Of a DNA stretch of 32,337 nt, positions 24,692 to 31,622 are shown piece by piece. The notes under the pieces were generated by a model, which worked only from the letters and a program-made list of their open reading frames with translations, did not search any database and was not told the origin of the DNA. A program made the position numbers and the translations under genes. This DNA comes from Lachnospiraceae bacterium (GTDB lineage Bacteria > Bacillota > Clostridia > Lachnospirales > Anaerotignaceae): positions 1 to 32,337 of the forward strand of contig JAQVIB010000003.1 in NCBI GenBank assembly GCA_028695945.1. Direction: 5' to 3'. Within the stretch, counting starts at the first letter, position 1; each line of letters begins with the position of its first letter.

Positions 24692-25042
24692 AAAAACCTT
24701 GGGCGTTGCCCAAACCTACTCGCTTTTTGAAAAAAGCGAGACCAAAAATTTTTATTAAACCGCATATTAATGCGGTTTTAGATGGGTCAATTATGCAATG
24801 GCAAAGACATGCCATCTGTCCGTAGGACAGCTTTGGGTCGCAAAGTGCTGACCAATGCAATGGCAAAGACATACCATCTGTCGGTAGGACAGCTTTGGGT
24901 CGCAAAGTGCTGACCAATGCAATGGCAAAGACATGCCATCTGTCGGTAGGGCAGCTTTGGGTCGCAAAGTGCTGACCAGTGAAACCTTTGTGGGTGTTTG
25001 AGGGTGAAGCCCTCAAGGTTTCGAGCAATGTCCAAGGGTTTT
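24692..25042 (+). repeat. Dispersed hairpin-rich repeat, copy 3 (largest)
   Basis: Starts at the SDR stop codon and has the same order of parts as copy 1: TTGGGC-GTT-GCCCAA, a CTCGCTTTTT / AAAAAAGCGAG stem, AAACCGCAT-ATTA-ATGCGGTTT, the 62-base block (here three times), and TTGAGGG / CCCTCAA. The ends GAAAAACCTTGGGC (24691 on) and CCAAGGGTTTTC (25032-25043) are imperfect inverted repeats, giving a MITE-like outline. No coding potential: the 62-base period is not a multiple of 3. Confidence 0.88.
24795..24980 (+). repeat. Three tandem 62-bp units within repeat copy 3
   Basis: Units start at 24795, 24857 and 24919 with GCAATGGCAAAGACAT and differ at only a few positions. Each can form small hairpins: GGCA/TGCC, CTGTC/GACAG and CTTTG/CAAAG. 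There are no unique spacers between units. Confidence 0.92.
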
Positions 25043-25050
25043 CACGTTAA

Positions 25051-25088
25051 AAAAGCCAACTCCGTATAAAAATAGGTGTTGGCTTTTT
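25051..25088. terminator. Bidirectional terminator between SDR and murC
   Basis: AAAAGCCAAC (25051-25060) and GTTGGCTTTT (25078-25087) make a perfect 10-bp stem with A-run before and T-run after, serving both convergent genes. Confidence 0.85.
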
Positions 25089-25145
25089 GTTTACATAAAA
25101 ATGGCATGAAATTGTGTGTTTTGTTAGGTAAATTGTGCACAACTA

Positions 25146-25163
25146 TGTGGATAACGTGGATAA
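25146..25163 (-). promoter_or_regulatory. Two abutting DnaA-box 9-mers
   Basis: On the minus strand, TTATCCACG (25155-25163) and TTATCCACA (25146-25154, the perfect consensus) follow each other with no gap, right after the murC stop. A perfect palindrome TTGTGCACAA (25133-25142) lies 3 bases beyond. No replication genes are in view, so this is called a DnaA-binding site, not an origin. Confidence 0.6.
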
Positions 25164-26543
25164 CTACCCTTTTACAAGGTTTTCACCCACTAAATATACA
25201 TCTCCTGCACCCATAGTTATCAACATATCACCAGGCTGTGCTGTGGATTTAATGAAGTCAACTATATCGTCAAAACTGCTGATGTATCTTGCACTTTTGC
25301 CATGACTTTTAATTTTATCCACAATATCTCGAGAGTGAATTATGCCAGTGTCTTTTTCTCTTGCGGCATAAATATCTGTTACTATAATTTCGTCAGCATC
25401 AGTAAAGGCGTTTCCAAAATCTTCAAACAAAGTTTTTGCACGGCTATAGGTATGAGGCTGGAAAATGCACCAAAGCGTTTTATGTTCCACTTTTTGTGCC
25501 GCCGCAAGGGTTGCACGAATTTCCGTTGTATGGTGAGCATAGTCATCTATAACACTAATGCCGTTGTAGGTTCCTTTATACTGAAAACGTCGGTTAACAC
25601 CTGTATAGTTATCAAGACCTGTTATTATACTTGCCATAGGCAGGGTAAGGGCATTTGCCGCCGCACATGCCGCAAGGGCATTAAGTATGTTATGTTCGCC
25701 TGGAATACGCAGTGCAATACGCCCCATAATCTTACCATTAAAGACTGCATCAAAGCTATTACGTCCGTTTGGCTCATGGATTATGTTATCTGCATACCAG
25801 TTTGCAGCGTTATCAAGTCCGTAGGTAATAACATTGGCTTTAAGGTCACTGGTAATGTATTCTTTGCCTACGGTGTCGTTATTTATAATTACATAGCCTT
25901 CAGAAGGTACGTTTTGGGCAAAGCCTTTAAATGAAGTCTGTATCTGGTGCAAATCCTTAAAATAATCTAAATGTTCAGCCTCTACATTAAGAATAACAGC
26001 TACAAATGGATTGAATTTAAGAAAGCTATCGTGGTATTCGCAGGCTTCTGCAAGGAAAAACTTAGAATTACCTATTTTTGTATTTCCGCCAATGGTAGAA
26101 AGAATTCCACCTACAGAAATGGTAGGGTCTGCATTATCGGCAAGTAATATTTCACTTAACATAGAGGTGGTTGTGGTTTTACCATGTGTGCCAGCAACGG
26201 CTATGCTTTGGCTATACCAAGACATAATACTGCCTAAAAGGTCACTTCTTTCTATAACCAAAATTCCTTTTGCTTTTGCGGCAACTATTTCTGGGTTATC
26301 ATCTTTAACGGCGGCAGTGAATACAACCAAATCTATATCATCGGTTATATTTTCAGCCTTATGACCATAATTAACTTTAATACCAAGGCTTTCAAGATGT
26401 ATAGTAACATCAGATGACTTAACGTCTGTTCCGCTTACGTGCAAACCTTTAAAGTTTAATATTTCTGCAAGACCGCTCATACTTATGCCGCCTATGCCAA
26501 TAAAATATATGTTTTTATATGTGTTTTCAAAATCTAGCTTCAT
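25164..26543 (-). CDS. murC: UDP-N-acetylmuramate--L-alanine ligase
   Basis: 459 residues, the usual length. ATP-dependent addition of L-alanine to UDP-MurNAc, the first peptide step of peptidoglycan synthesis in the cytoplasm. Seen: N-terminal Rossmann FIGIGGISMSGLAEIL binding UDP, the ATP loop GTHGKTTTT at 118-126, the metal-site EACEYHDSFL, the IPGEHNILNALAACAAA motif of the central domain and DDYAHHTTEIRATL (near 335) of the C-terminal ligase domain. It stands alone here, away from any division/wall cluster, as often in Clostridia. The start ATG is preceded by GAGGCG at 9-10 bases, and a promoter lies at 26584-26612. Confidence 0.97.
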   Translation of the reverse strand: MKLDFENTYKNIYFIGIGGISMSGLAEILNFKGLHVSGTDVKSSDVTIHLESLGIKVNYGHKAENITDDIDLVVFTAAVKDDNPEIVAAKAKGILVIERSDLLGSIMSWYSQSIAVAGTHGKTTTTSMLSEILLADNADPTISVGGILSTIGGNTKIGNSKFFLAEACEYHDSFLKFNPFVAVILNVEAEHLDYFKDLHQIQTSFKGFAQNVPSEGYVIINNDTVGKEYITSDLKANVITYGLDNAANWYADNIIHEPNGRNSFDAVFNGKIMGRIALRIPGEHNILNALAACAAANALTLPMASIITGLDNYTGVNRRFQYKGTYNGISVIDDYAHHTTEIRATLAAAQKVEHKTLWCIFQPHTYSRAKTLFEDFGNAFTDADEIIVTDIYAAREKDTGIIHSRDIVDKIKSHGKSARYISSFDDIVDFIKSTAQPGDMLITMGAGDVYLVGENLVKG

Positions 26544-26583
26544 TGTTGTTTACGCCTCTATTCATATAAAATAATTCCAAATA

Positions 26584-26612
26584 AGTATACTACAGCATTT
26601 GTGGAAAGTCCA
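26584..26612 (-). promoter_or_regulatory. Putative promoter of murC
   Basis: Minus strand: TGGACT (-35, 4/6; 26607-26612), 17 bases, TATACT (-10, 5/6; 26584-26589), about 40 bases before the ATG. Confidence 0.6.
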
Positions 26613-26873
26613 GTTTCCCTAGTATTTTTACAGTTTTTGAAGTCTCTATTTTTTAATTGAATTTAGTTGAAAAAAAATATGCAGAAAATTTTTAGAATCA
26701 ATTAAGCATTTTACACATTGTGGCGGAAAAACAGGTTCTTTTATCTTGTATGAAATGTGCAAATAGTATGCAGCTTTTGTAGATTTTTACAAGAGGGTAT
26801 ATAAAAATGCTAAAAAACTATTTAAAATGTAGCTTTGGTTGGATAGATTGCTACAAATATTTGGAAATAACTA
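26613..26873. other. Intergenic region between divergent murC and glgC
   Basis: The murC-glgC gap is 433 bases. Apart from the promoters at its ends, it is AT-rich with no gene. Two short hairpins are visible: CTTTTGTA / TACAAGAG (26774-26795, one G-T pair) and TGTAGC / GCTACA (26828-26855, 16-base loop). They may be protein-binding dyads or part of an upstream transcript; no riboswitch class or tRNA is recognised. Confidence 0.5.
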
Positions 26874-26902
26874 TTTATTACTGTGTTGAAATATGATAAA
26901 AT
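26874..26902 (+). promoter_or_regulatory. Putative promoter of glgC-glgD, extended -10
   Basis: TAAAAT (26897-26902) preceded by TGA (extended -10), with a weak TTTATT at 26874-26879, 17 bases upstream. A short hairpin AAAGCA / TGCTTT plus T-run (26913-26932) lies just after the expected start of transcription. Confidence 0.55.
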
Positions 26903-26976
26903 AGTAATACATAAAGCAGTGTATGCTTTTTTGGTAAAACTTATCCATATAAGTATGGGCATTAGGAGATGATGAC

Positions 26977-28260
26977 ATGAGTAAGAATGAAATGATTGCT
27001 ATGCTACTAGCAGGAGGACAAGGAAGTAGGTTGGGTATTTTAACACGAAAAATTGCTAAACCAGCTGTTGCCTTCGGCGGTATGTATCGGATAATTGACT
27101 TTCCACTTAGTAACTGTATTAATTCCGGGGTATATAATGTCGGAGTTCTTACGCAATATCAACCTCTACGCTTGAATCAGCATATCGGTATTGGTATCCC
27201 TTGGGACTTAGACCGAAAAAATGGCGGTGTAACGATACTTGCACCTCATGTTAAAGGCGGCGGAGATAGTGGTGAGTGGTTTACGGGAACGGCAAATGCC
27301 ATTTATCAGAACATAGAGTTTATTGATGCAAATGACCCTGAGTATGTATTAGTGCTTTCAGGTGACCATATTTATAAAATGGATTATTCTCAAATGTTGG
27401 AATATCACAAAAAAAATAATTGTACAGCAACAATTGCAGTTTTGGAAGTACCAATTGAGGAAGCAAGCCGTTTTGGCATTATGAACACAACAGAAGACGA
27501 CAAGATTTATGAGTTTGAAGAAAAACCTGCAAACCCGAAAAGCAATCTTGCCAGCATGGGTATTTACATATTTACTTGGAGCAAGCTTAGGGAAGCACTT
27601 ATACAAGACAGTAAAGTGCATCCAGACAGTGATTTTGGAAATCATATCATTCCCAAAATGCTTGAAAGTAACGAAGTTATGTATGCATATCGTTTCCGTG
27701 ATTACTGGAAGGATGTTGGTACAGTTGAAAGCTACTGGCAAGCTAACATGGAGTTGATTAAAACTCTTCCTGCTTTTAACCTTTACGAGGATTTTTGGAA
27801 AATCTATACCAATACCGACCACCAGCCACCGCAATATGTGGGTGCAAACGGAAAGGTTAAAATGAGTATTATTTCAGACGGGTGCGAGGTTTACGGAGAG
27901 GTGTATAACTCGGTTTTAGGCCCAGAGGTTATAATTGAAGAAGGTTGCGTAATTAAGGACTCTATTATTATGAGCAAATGCACCATAGGCAAAAATTCAA
28001 TCATAGACAGATGCATTATTGACGAAGAATGCACAGTGGGTGAGAATGTAAAAATGGGAATAGGTGAAAATGTGCCAAATAAAGACAAGCCATCTATTTA
28101 TAACACAGGAATTACCGTTATGGGTGAAGATACAACTGTACCAGATGGTGTGGAAATTGGGAAAAACTGCGTGATATTTGGTAAAACACAGACACAAGAC
28201 TACCCTGATATGAAGCTTGAAAGTGGAATGTCGGTCATAAAAGAGGGGGTTGAAATATGA
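26977..28260 (+). CDS. glgC: Glucose-1-phosphate adenylyltransferase, catalytic subunit
   Basis: 427 residues, the usual length. Makes ADP-glucose from ATP and glucose-1-phosphate, the committed step of glycogen synthesis. The nucleotidyltransferase domain shows LLAGGQGSRLGILTRKIAKPAVAFGG, YRIIDFPLSNCINSG, SGDHIYKMDY and the sugar-phosphate motif EFEEKPANPKS; the C-terminal left-handed beta-helix (about 300-420) has the hexapeptide pattern (VIIEEGCVIKDSIIMSKCTI). All catalytic motifs are intact. It overlaps glgD by 4 bases (ATGA), so the two subunits are coupled. GGAGATGATGAC precedes the ATG. The stored glycogen may serve as fuel for sporulation, consistent with the spore genes nearby. Confidence 0.96.
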   Translation: MSKNEMIAMLLAGGQGSRLGILTRKIAKPAVAFGGMYRIIDFPLSNCINSGVYNVGVLTQYQPLRLNQHIGIGIPWDLDRKNGGVTILAPHVKGGGDSGEWFTGTANAIYQNIEFIDANDPEYVLVLSGDHIYKMDYSQMLEYHKKNNCTATIAVLEVPIEEASRFGIMNTTEDDKIYEFEEKPANPKSNLASMGIYIFTWSKLREALIQDSKVHPDSDFGNHIIPKMLESNEVMYAYRFRDYWKDVGTVESYWQANMELIKTLPAFNLYEDFWKIYTNTDHQPPQYVGANGKVKMSIISDGCEVYGEVYNSVLGPEVIIEEGCVIKDSIIMSKCTIGKNSIIDRCIIDEECTVGENVKMGIGENVPNKDKPSIYNTGITVMGEDTTVPDGVEIGKNCVIFGKTQTQDYPDMKLESGMSVIKEGVEI

Positions 28261-29372
28261 AAGCAATAGGTATAATTTTAGCAGGTGGTAACAGTGAAAT
28301 GCGTTTAGGAGAGTTGACAAATACCAGGGCGGCAAGTGCTATGCCCATAGGTGGATGCTATAGAACTATAGACTTTCCTCTTAGCAATATGTCCAGCTCA
28401 AGAATAAGCAAGGTTGCTGTTATAACACAGTACAATTCCCGTTCCCTTAACGACCACTTAGCAAGCTCTAAATGGTGGGATTTTGGACGCAAGCAAGGCG
28501 GTTTATTTGTGTTTACACCTTACATTAGCACCGATAATTCCTTTTGGTTCAGAGGAACTGCCGATTCTATTTACCAAAACATTTCCTTCCTTAAAAAAAG
28601 TAATGAAACCTATGCGGTAATTGCTTCAGGAGATGCGGTATACAAAATGAATTACCGTGATGTAATTCAGTACCACAAAGAGTCGGGTGCGGATATTACT
28701 GTTGTATACAAGGAAATTATGGATAAGGATCTTACCAAGTTTGGTATTTTGCAGATGGATGAAAACAACAGGATACTAGAGTTTGAGGAAAAGCCTATTG
28801 AACCTCAAACGAACTGTGCATCCCTAGGAATATATATTATTTCCAGAACCCTTCTTATAGAGCTTTTAGAGCAGATAGTTCCGGAGGGAAGATATGATGT
28901 TGTTAAAGATATTATTATTCGCTTCCGCAGAAAGCTTACCATTAAAGGCTACAAATTTGATGGATATTGGAGCAATGTTGGTGGCGGTATAAAAGATTAT
29001 TATAACACCAACATGGATTTTCTTAAGCAAGAAGTAAGAGATATATTTGTTAAGCAATATCCTTACACAACAACAAAGCCTAAGGATGAGCCACCGGTTA
29101 AATATAATTTTGGTGCAGAAGTGGCAGACACCATTGCAGGCGGAGGAAGCATTATTAATGGAAATATAAACCACTCTGTTTTATTCAGAAGGGTATATAT
29201 AGGCGAAAACGCCGTAGTAAAAAACTCCATTATTATGGAGGGTTGCTATATTGGCAACAATTGTGTTATTGAAAATGCAGTGTTCGATAAGAATGTTGTT
29301 ATTTCAGAAGGCAAGCACATTGTAGGGGAAGAAGATAACCCTGTGGTGCTAAAGAAAGGTTCAGTTATGTAA
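28257..29372 (+). CDS. glgD: Glucose-1-phosphate adenylyltransferase, regulatory subunit GlgD
   Basis: 371 residues, shorter than GlgC, as usual for GlgD. The same fold is clear (ILAGGNSEMRLGELTNTRAASAMPIGGCYRTIDFPLSNM; beta-helix from about 290), but key residues differ: the AKPAV of GlgC is SAMPI (the effector-binding Lys is lost), and GDHIYKMDY becomes GDAVYKMNY. This fits a weakly active or regulatory partner that forms a GlgC/GlgD heterotetramer, as described in Bacillus and Clostridia. FEEKPIEPQ is retained. It starts inside the glgC stop; the ribosome binding site AGAGGGGG lies in the end of glgC. Confidence 0.94.
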   Translation: MKAIGIILAGGNSEMRLGELTNTRAASAMPIGGCYRTIDFPLSNMSSSRISKVAVITQYNSRSLNDHLASSKWWDFGRKQGGLFVFTPYISTDNSFWFRGTADSIYQNISFLKKSNETYAVIASGDAVYKMNYRDVIQYHKESGADITVVYKEIMDKDLTKFGILQMDENNRILEFEEKPIEPQTNCASLGIYIISRTLLIELLEQIVPEGRYDVVKDIIIRFRRKLTIKGYKFDGYWSNVGGGIKDYYNTNMDFLKQEVRDIFVKQYPYTTTKPKDEPPVKYNFGAEVADTIAGGGSIINGNINHSVLFRRVYIGENAVVKNSIIMEGCYIGNNCVIENAVFDKNVVISEGKHIVGEEDNPVVLKKGSVM

Positions 29373-29466
29373 AGACGTGATGCATTATTACAACTAGTGG
29401 AACTGACTCTTTACTTTGGAAGAAACGGGGTTAGTTTCGCCGACAAAAAAGGGGTGGACTTGATTT

Positions 29467-29766
29467 ATGGAAATTACTGACGTAAGAGTAAGAAAAGTAA
29501 ACAAGGAAGGAAAGATGAAGGCTGTTATATCGGTAACCTTTGATAACGAGTTTGTTGTTCATGACATTAAGGTTATTGAACGGGACGAAGGTTTATTTAT
29601 TGCTATGCCAAGCAGAAAAACAACAGAAGGCGAATTTCGTGACATTGCTCACCCAATTAATGCCTCAACCCGTGAAAAAATTCAGTCTGTAGTTCTTGAA
29701 AAATACAAGATTGCACTGGCAGAATTAGAAGCCGCCGAAGCAGAGGCAGTTGAAGTAGCTCAATAG
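29467..29766 (+). CDS. spoVG: Regulatory protein SpoVG
   Basis: 99 residues, the usual length. Starts MEITDVRVRKV and has FDNEFVVHDIKVIE, GLFIAMPSRKTTEGEFRDIAHPIN and the C-terminal helix ending in an Ala/Glu-rich tail: an unmistakable SpoVG. It is a small site-specific nucleic-acid-binding protein that affects sporulation (asymmetric septation in B. subtilis) and, in other Firmicutes, envelope and virulence genes. AAAGGGGTGGA precedes the ATG. The 94-base gap after glgD has no obvious terminator, so read-through from glgCD is possible; a SigH-type promoter could not be identified with confidence. A terminator follows. Confidence 0.97.
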   Translation: MEITDVRVRKVNKEGKMKAVISVTFDNEFVVHDIKVIERDEGLFIAMPSRKTTEGEFRDIAHPINASTREKIQSVVLEKYKIALAELEAAEAEAVEVAQ

Positions 29767-29774
29767 AAAAACAT

Positions 29775-29805
29775 AAGCCGTAACCTAAAATATGGGTTAC
29801 GGCTT
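29775..29805. terminator. Bidirectional terminator between spoVG and the lipoprotein gene
   Basis: AAGCCGTAACC / GGTTACGGCTT, a perfect 11-bp stem with a 9-base loop, between two convergent genes, with T-rich flanks on both strands. Confidence 0.9.
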
Positions 29806-29840
29806 TATTCTTCACAAAAAGTATTAATAAACCAATTACG

Positions 29841-30914
29841 TTACTGAACTTTTGTTGCACTTCCATTTGCTGTAAACGTGCCATCCCATTCCACGGTTTG
29901 AAACATAGTACATGTAATGGGCTTTGATTGCGTGTCAAAGTTCAGCTCCAAAGAAATTTCGGATGACTGATAAACAGCCTTACCTGTAGCACTGTCATAA
30001 TTGCACACTACGGAATCCTCAGCATCTTCCCCACTATGAAAAATCAACTGGTCTCCGTTTAGTTTCATTTCAAACTCCACAGGTTCAGGAGATGAGGTTA
30101 CAGGTTTACCGTCAGGGTCATAGGAGGTAACGCTGCCACTGTATTTGCCTATAATAGCTGTAATATCGCTGGAGTTACTTGCTGCTGGTGGTGTTGCTTG
30201 TGTTTCCTCTTGGGTAATTGGCTCTTCTTCCACAGGGAACTGTTCGAAAATAGACTTTAATTTGTTTATATACTCATCAATATTAATTGAAGTTTGCTCA
30301 ATCAAATCATCCAAAGTTTTCTCTGTAAATTCAGGTGGTTGGGCACCAACTGCAATAATCTCTTTTTCAATTTCCTCTGGGGTCTTTCCGTTGGTATTAA
30401 TTTGCCATATGCTGTCTTTATCAACTTTAGTACCATTTAGTTTAAAACCAGCAATTTTATTTTCGTAAAACCAGTCAGCAAGGTTATCGCCTATAAAAGC
30501 CAATTTTTCACCTGCTGTGGCACTGTCAAAACCTGCAATTCCAAAAACAAATGAAACAGGAGCAAAGCTGTTTTTCATCTTATCAAATTCAACATATACG
30601 TTATTGTTTTCCCCTAAAACTATATTACTGGAAGTTGCACCTATATCTATAATTACATCAACTCCGCTAACAATTATACCAGCAGATTGACCTAAGGTTG
30701 CACCTCCTGCAAGTGCGGAAACTCCACCTGCGGTAGCGATTGTTCCGCCTATAAAAAGACCGGTTTTACACACTGTTTTAGTGGTTGCGGCATAATCCAT
30801 CCATTTTTGATAAAGGTCGGCTTCTTCATTTGCTGCTTCACCATGAAGAATATTTTGTGCCATGGTAAGTTGCTTAAAAGCAGTTTTTGCATCTACACCC
30901 AGTTGTTCACCCAA
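29841..30914 (-). CDS. C-terminal part of the split lipoprotein (Gly-rich segment plus beta domain)
   Basis: 357 residues from a TTG that is probably not a real start; the frame is the continuation of the interrupted lipoprotein gene. Visible parts: helices (AKTAFKQLTMAQNILHGEA), a hydrophobic glycine-zipper-like stretch at about 48-100 (GLFIGGTIATAGGVSALAGG onward), an alpha-rich region, an acidic Pro/Thr linker at about 220-245 (EEEPITQEETQATPP) and a C-terminal domain of about 100 residues starting IIGKYSGSVTSYD that looks like a lipocalin-type beta barrel. No family is recognised. No ribosome binding site is found for internal starts, so this part is probably not made unless the stop is read through. 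Confidence 0.5.
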   Translation of the reverse strand: MGEQLGVDAKTAFKQLTMAQNILHGEAANEEADLYQKWMDYAATTKTVCKTGLFIGGTIATAGGVSALAGGATLGQSAGIIVSGVDVIIDIGATSSNIVLGENNNVYVEFDKMKNSFAPVSFVFGIAGFDSATAGEKLAFIGDNLADWFYENKIAGFKLNGTKVDKDSIWQINTNGKTPEEIEKEIIAVGAQPPEFTEKTLDDLIEQTSINIDEYINKLKSIFEQFPVEEEPITQEETQATPPAASNSSDITAIIGKYSGSVTSYDPDGKPVTSSPEPVEFEMKLNGDQLIFHSGEDAEDSVVCNYDSATGKAVYQSSEISLELNFDTQSKPITCTMFQTVEWDGTFTANGSATKVQ

Positions 30915-30977
30915 CTGTTTTAACTTGTTTGCACCTTTAACAGCGTCATATTGACTTGTTATTTTATTTGCCCATTC

Positions 30978-31367
30978 TTAAGCTTCATTTGCACCATAAA
31001 CAGTTTGCACCATTCCCAGGGAAAATTGGCTTTTATTTTGTGGAAGTGAGTTAGACATACTTACAGTACTTGTTTCTTTATCTGCAACGGCAGGAATAAC
31101 TTGTGCCATTTTATTTGTTGCTTCCCAAGCTTTTTGGGTTTCATCCACAAGGGCATATAAATCCTCACGAGGTATTGAGTTAATATCAATTGAAACCAAC
31201 TTATCTGTAAGCAATCGTGCATATACATAACTATGTACTGTATGAACAACAACTGTATTCAGCTCTTGTGAAACAATATCAGAGTTAGCCGCAGTTGGCT
31301 CTTTTGGCGAGCCACATCCAGATAAGGTTAGTAACAAAATAAGTAATATGCTTATGAATTTTTTCAT
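30978..31367 (-). CDS. N-terminal part of the split lipoprotein
   Basis: 129 residues. The lipoprotein signal MKKFISILLILLLTLSGC has a standard lipobox (LSGC, Cys18). The rest is helical, with an internal Ser/Thr/Asn-rich stretch, and ends GMVQTVYGANEA before the TAA. AAAAGGAGG is correctly spaced upstream of the ATG, so this part should be expressed and lipid-anchored on its own if the stop is real. Alone it has no recognisable function. Confidence 0.65.
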   Translation of the reverse strand: MKKFISILLILLLTLSGCGSPKEPTAANSDIVSQELNTVVVHTVHSYVYARLLTDKLVSIDINSIPREDLYALVDETQKAWEATNKMAQVIPAVADKETSTVSMSNSLPQNKSQFSLGMVQTVYGANEA

Positions 31368-31447
31368 AAATCCTCCTTTTTCAATTAAATAATTTTTCTA
31401 CACGTTGTTAAAAGCTATTTTAAGCGGGTTACAATAGTGTAGCGATT

Positions 31448-31476
31448 ATTTTATCATAATAGGCACTGTGTTTCAA
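31448..31476 (-). promoter_or_regulatory. Promoter of the split lipoprotein gene, extended -10
   Basis: Minus strand: TTGAAA (31471-31476), 17 bases, TAAAAT (31448-31453) preceded by TGA (extended -10). Leader of about 75 bases. Confidence 0.7.
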
Positions 31477-31562
31477 TCATAACATTAAACTATGGATTTA
31501 CAAATTCTATATGGAATATTCTTAGGCTTAAATATATTTTTAGACTGCTATTCATTTCAAAG

Positions 31563-31590
31563 GCATAAACTTTTTTTTTGCTAATATAAT
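31563..31590 (+). promoter_or_regulatory. Putative promoter of the SPOCS-domain gene
   Basis: TATAAT at 31585-31590. No SigA -35 is evident. GCATAAA (31563-31569) and AATATAAT (31583-31590), 13 bases apart, loosely resemble the SigE pattern (GMATATT / CATACAMT, 14-15 apart), which would suit a spore-coat-type gene. Uncertain. Confidence 0.35.
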
Positions 31591-31622
31591 TAGATAGTAG
31601 ACGAAGCTAAAGGAGGGTAAAT

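Larger units (their letters stand above)
29841..31367 (-). pseudogene. Lipoprotein gene interrupted by a single in-frame TAA
   Basis: The two minus-strand open frames 30978-31367 and 29841-30914 are in the same frame: the stop TAA at 30978-30980 is followed by 21 sense codons (beginning GAA TGG GCA AAT, E-W-A-N) that run directly into the second frame. Restoring one sense codon (for example Lys, AAA) gives one 508-residue lipoprotein: lipobox, helical region, Gly-rich hydrophobic segment, acidic linker and C-terminal beta domain. No other stop or frameshift is present in about 380 following codons, so the change is recent, or it is a sequencing error. The halves are described separately below. 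Confidence 0.8.

Noticed and set aside
24795..24980. Possible CRISPR array
   Set aside because: The units are contiguous 62-bp tandem copies with no unique spacers, and no cas genes are present.
24657..25035. Minus-strand open frames of 82-123 codons across repeat copy 3 with recurring Cys/Asp/His peptides
   Set aside because: They arise from the 62-bp tandem units; the period is not a multiple of 3, so the peptide repeats shift frame, there is no ribosome binding site, and the DNA is better explained as structured non-coding repeat.
25133..25163. Replication origin at the DnaA boxes
   Set aside because: Only two boxes, no dnaA, dnaN, rpmH or gyrase genes, no run of DnaA-trio motifs and no AT-rich unwinding region pattern beside them.
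29373..29466. SigH promoter upstream of spoVG
   Set aside because: TGGAACT (about 29398-29404) and GAAG further down only loosely match the AGGAWWT / GAAT pattern; not strong enough to list.
30978..30980. Programmed recoding (selenocysteine or pyrrolysine) at the in-frame stop of the lipoprotein
   Set aside because: The codon is TAA; these systems use TGA and TAG. A nonsense mutation or base error is simpler.
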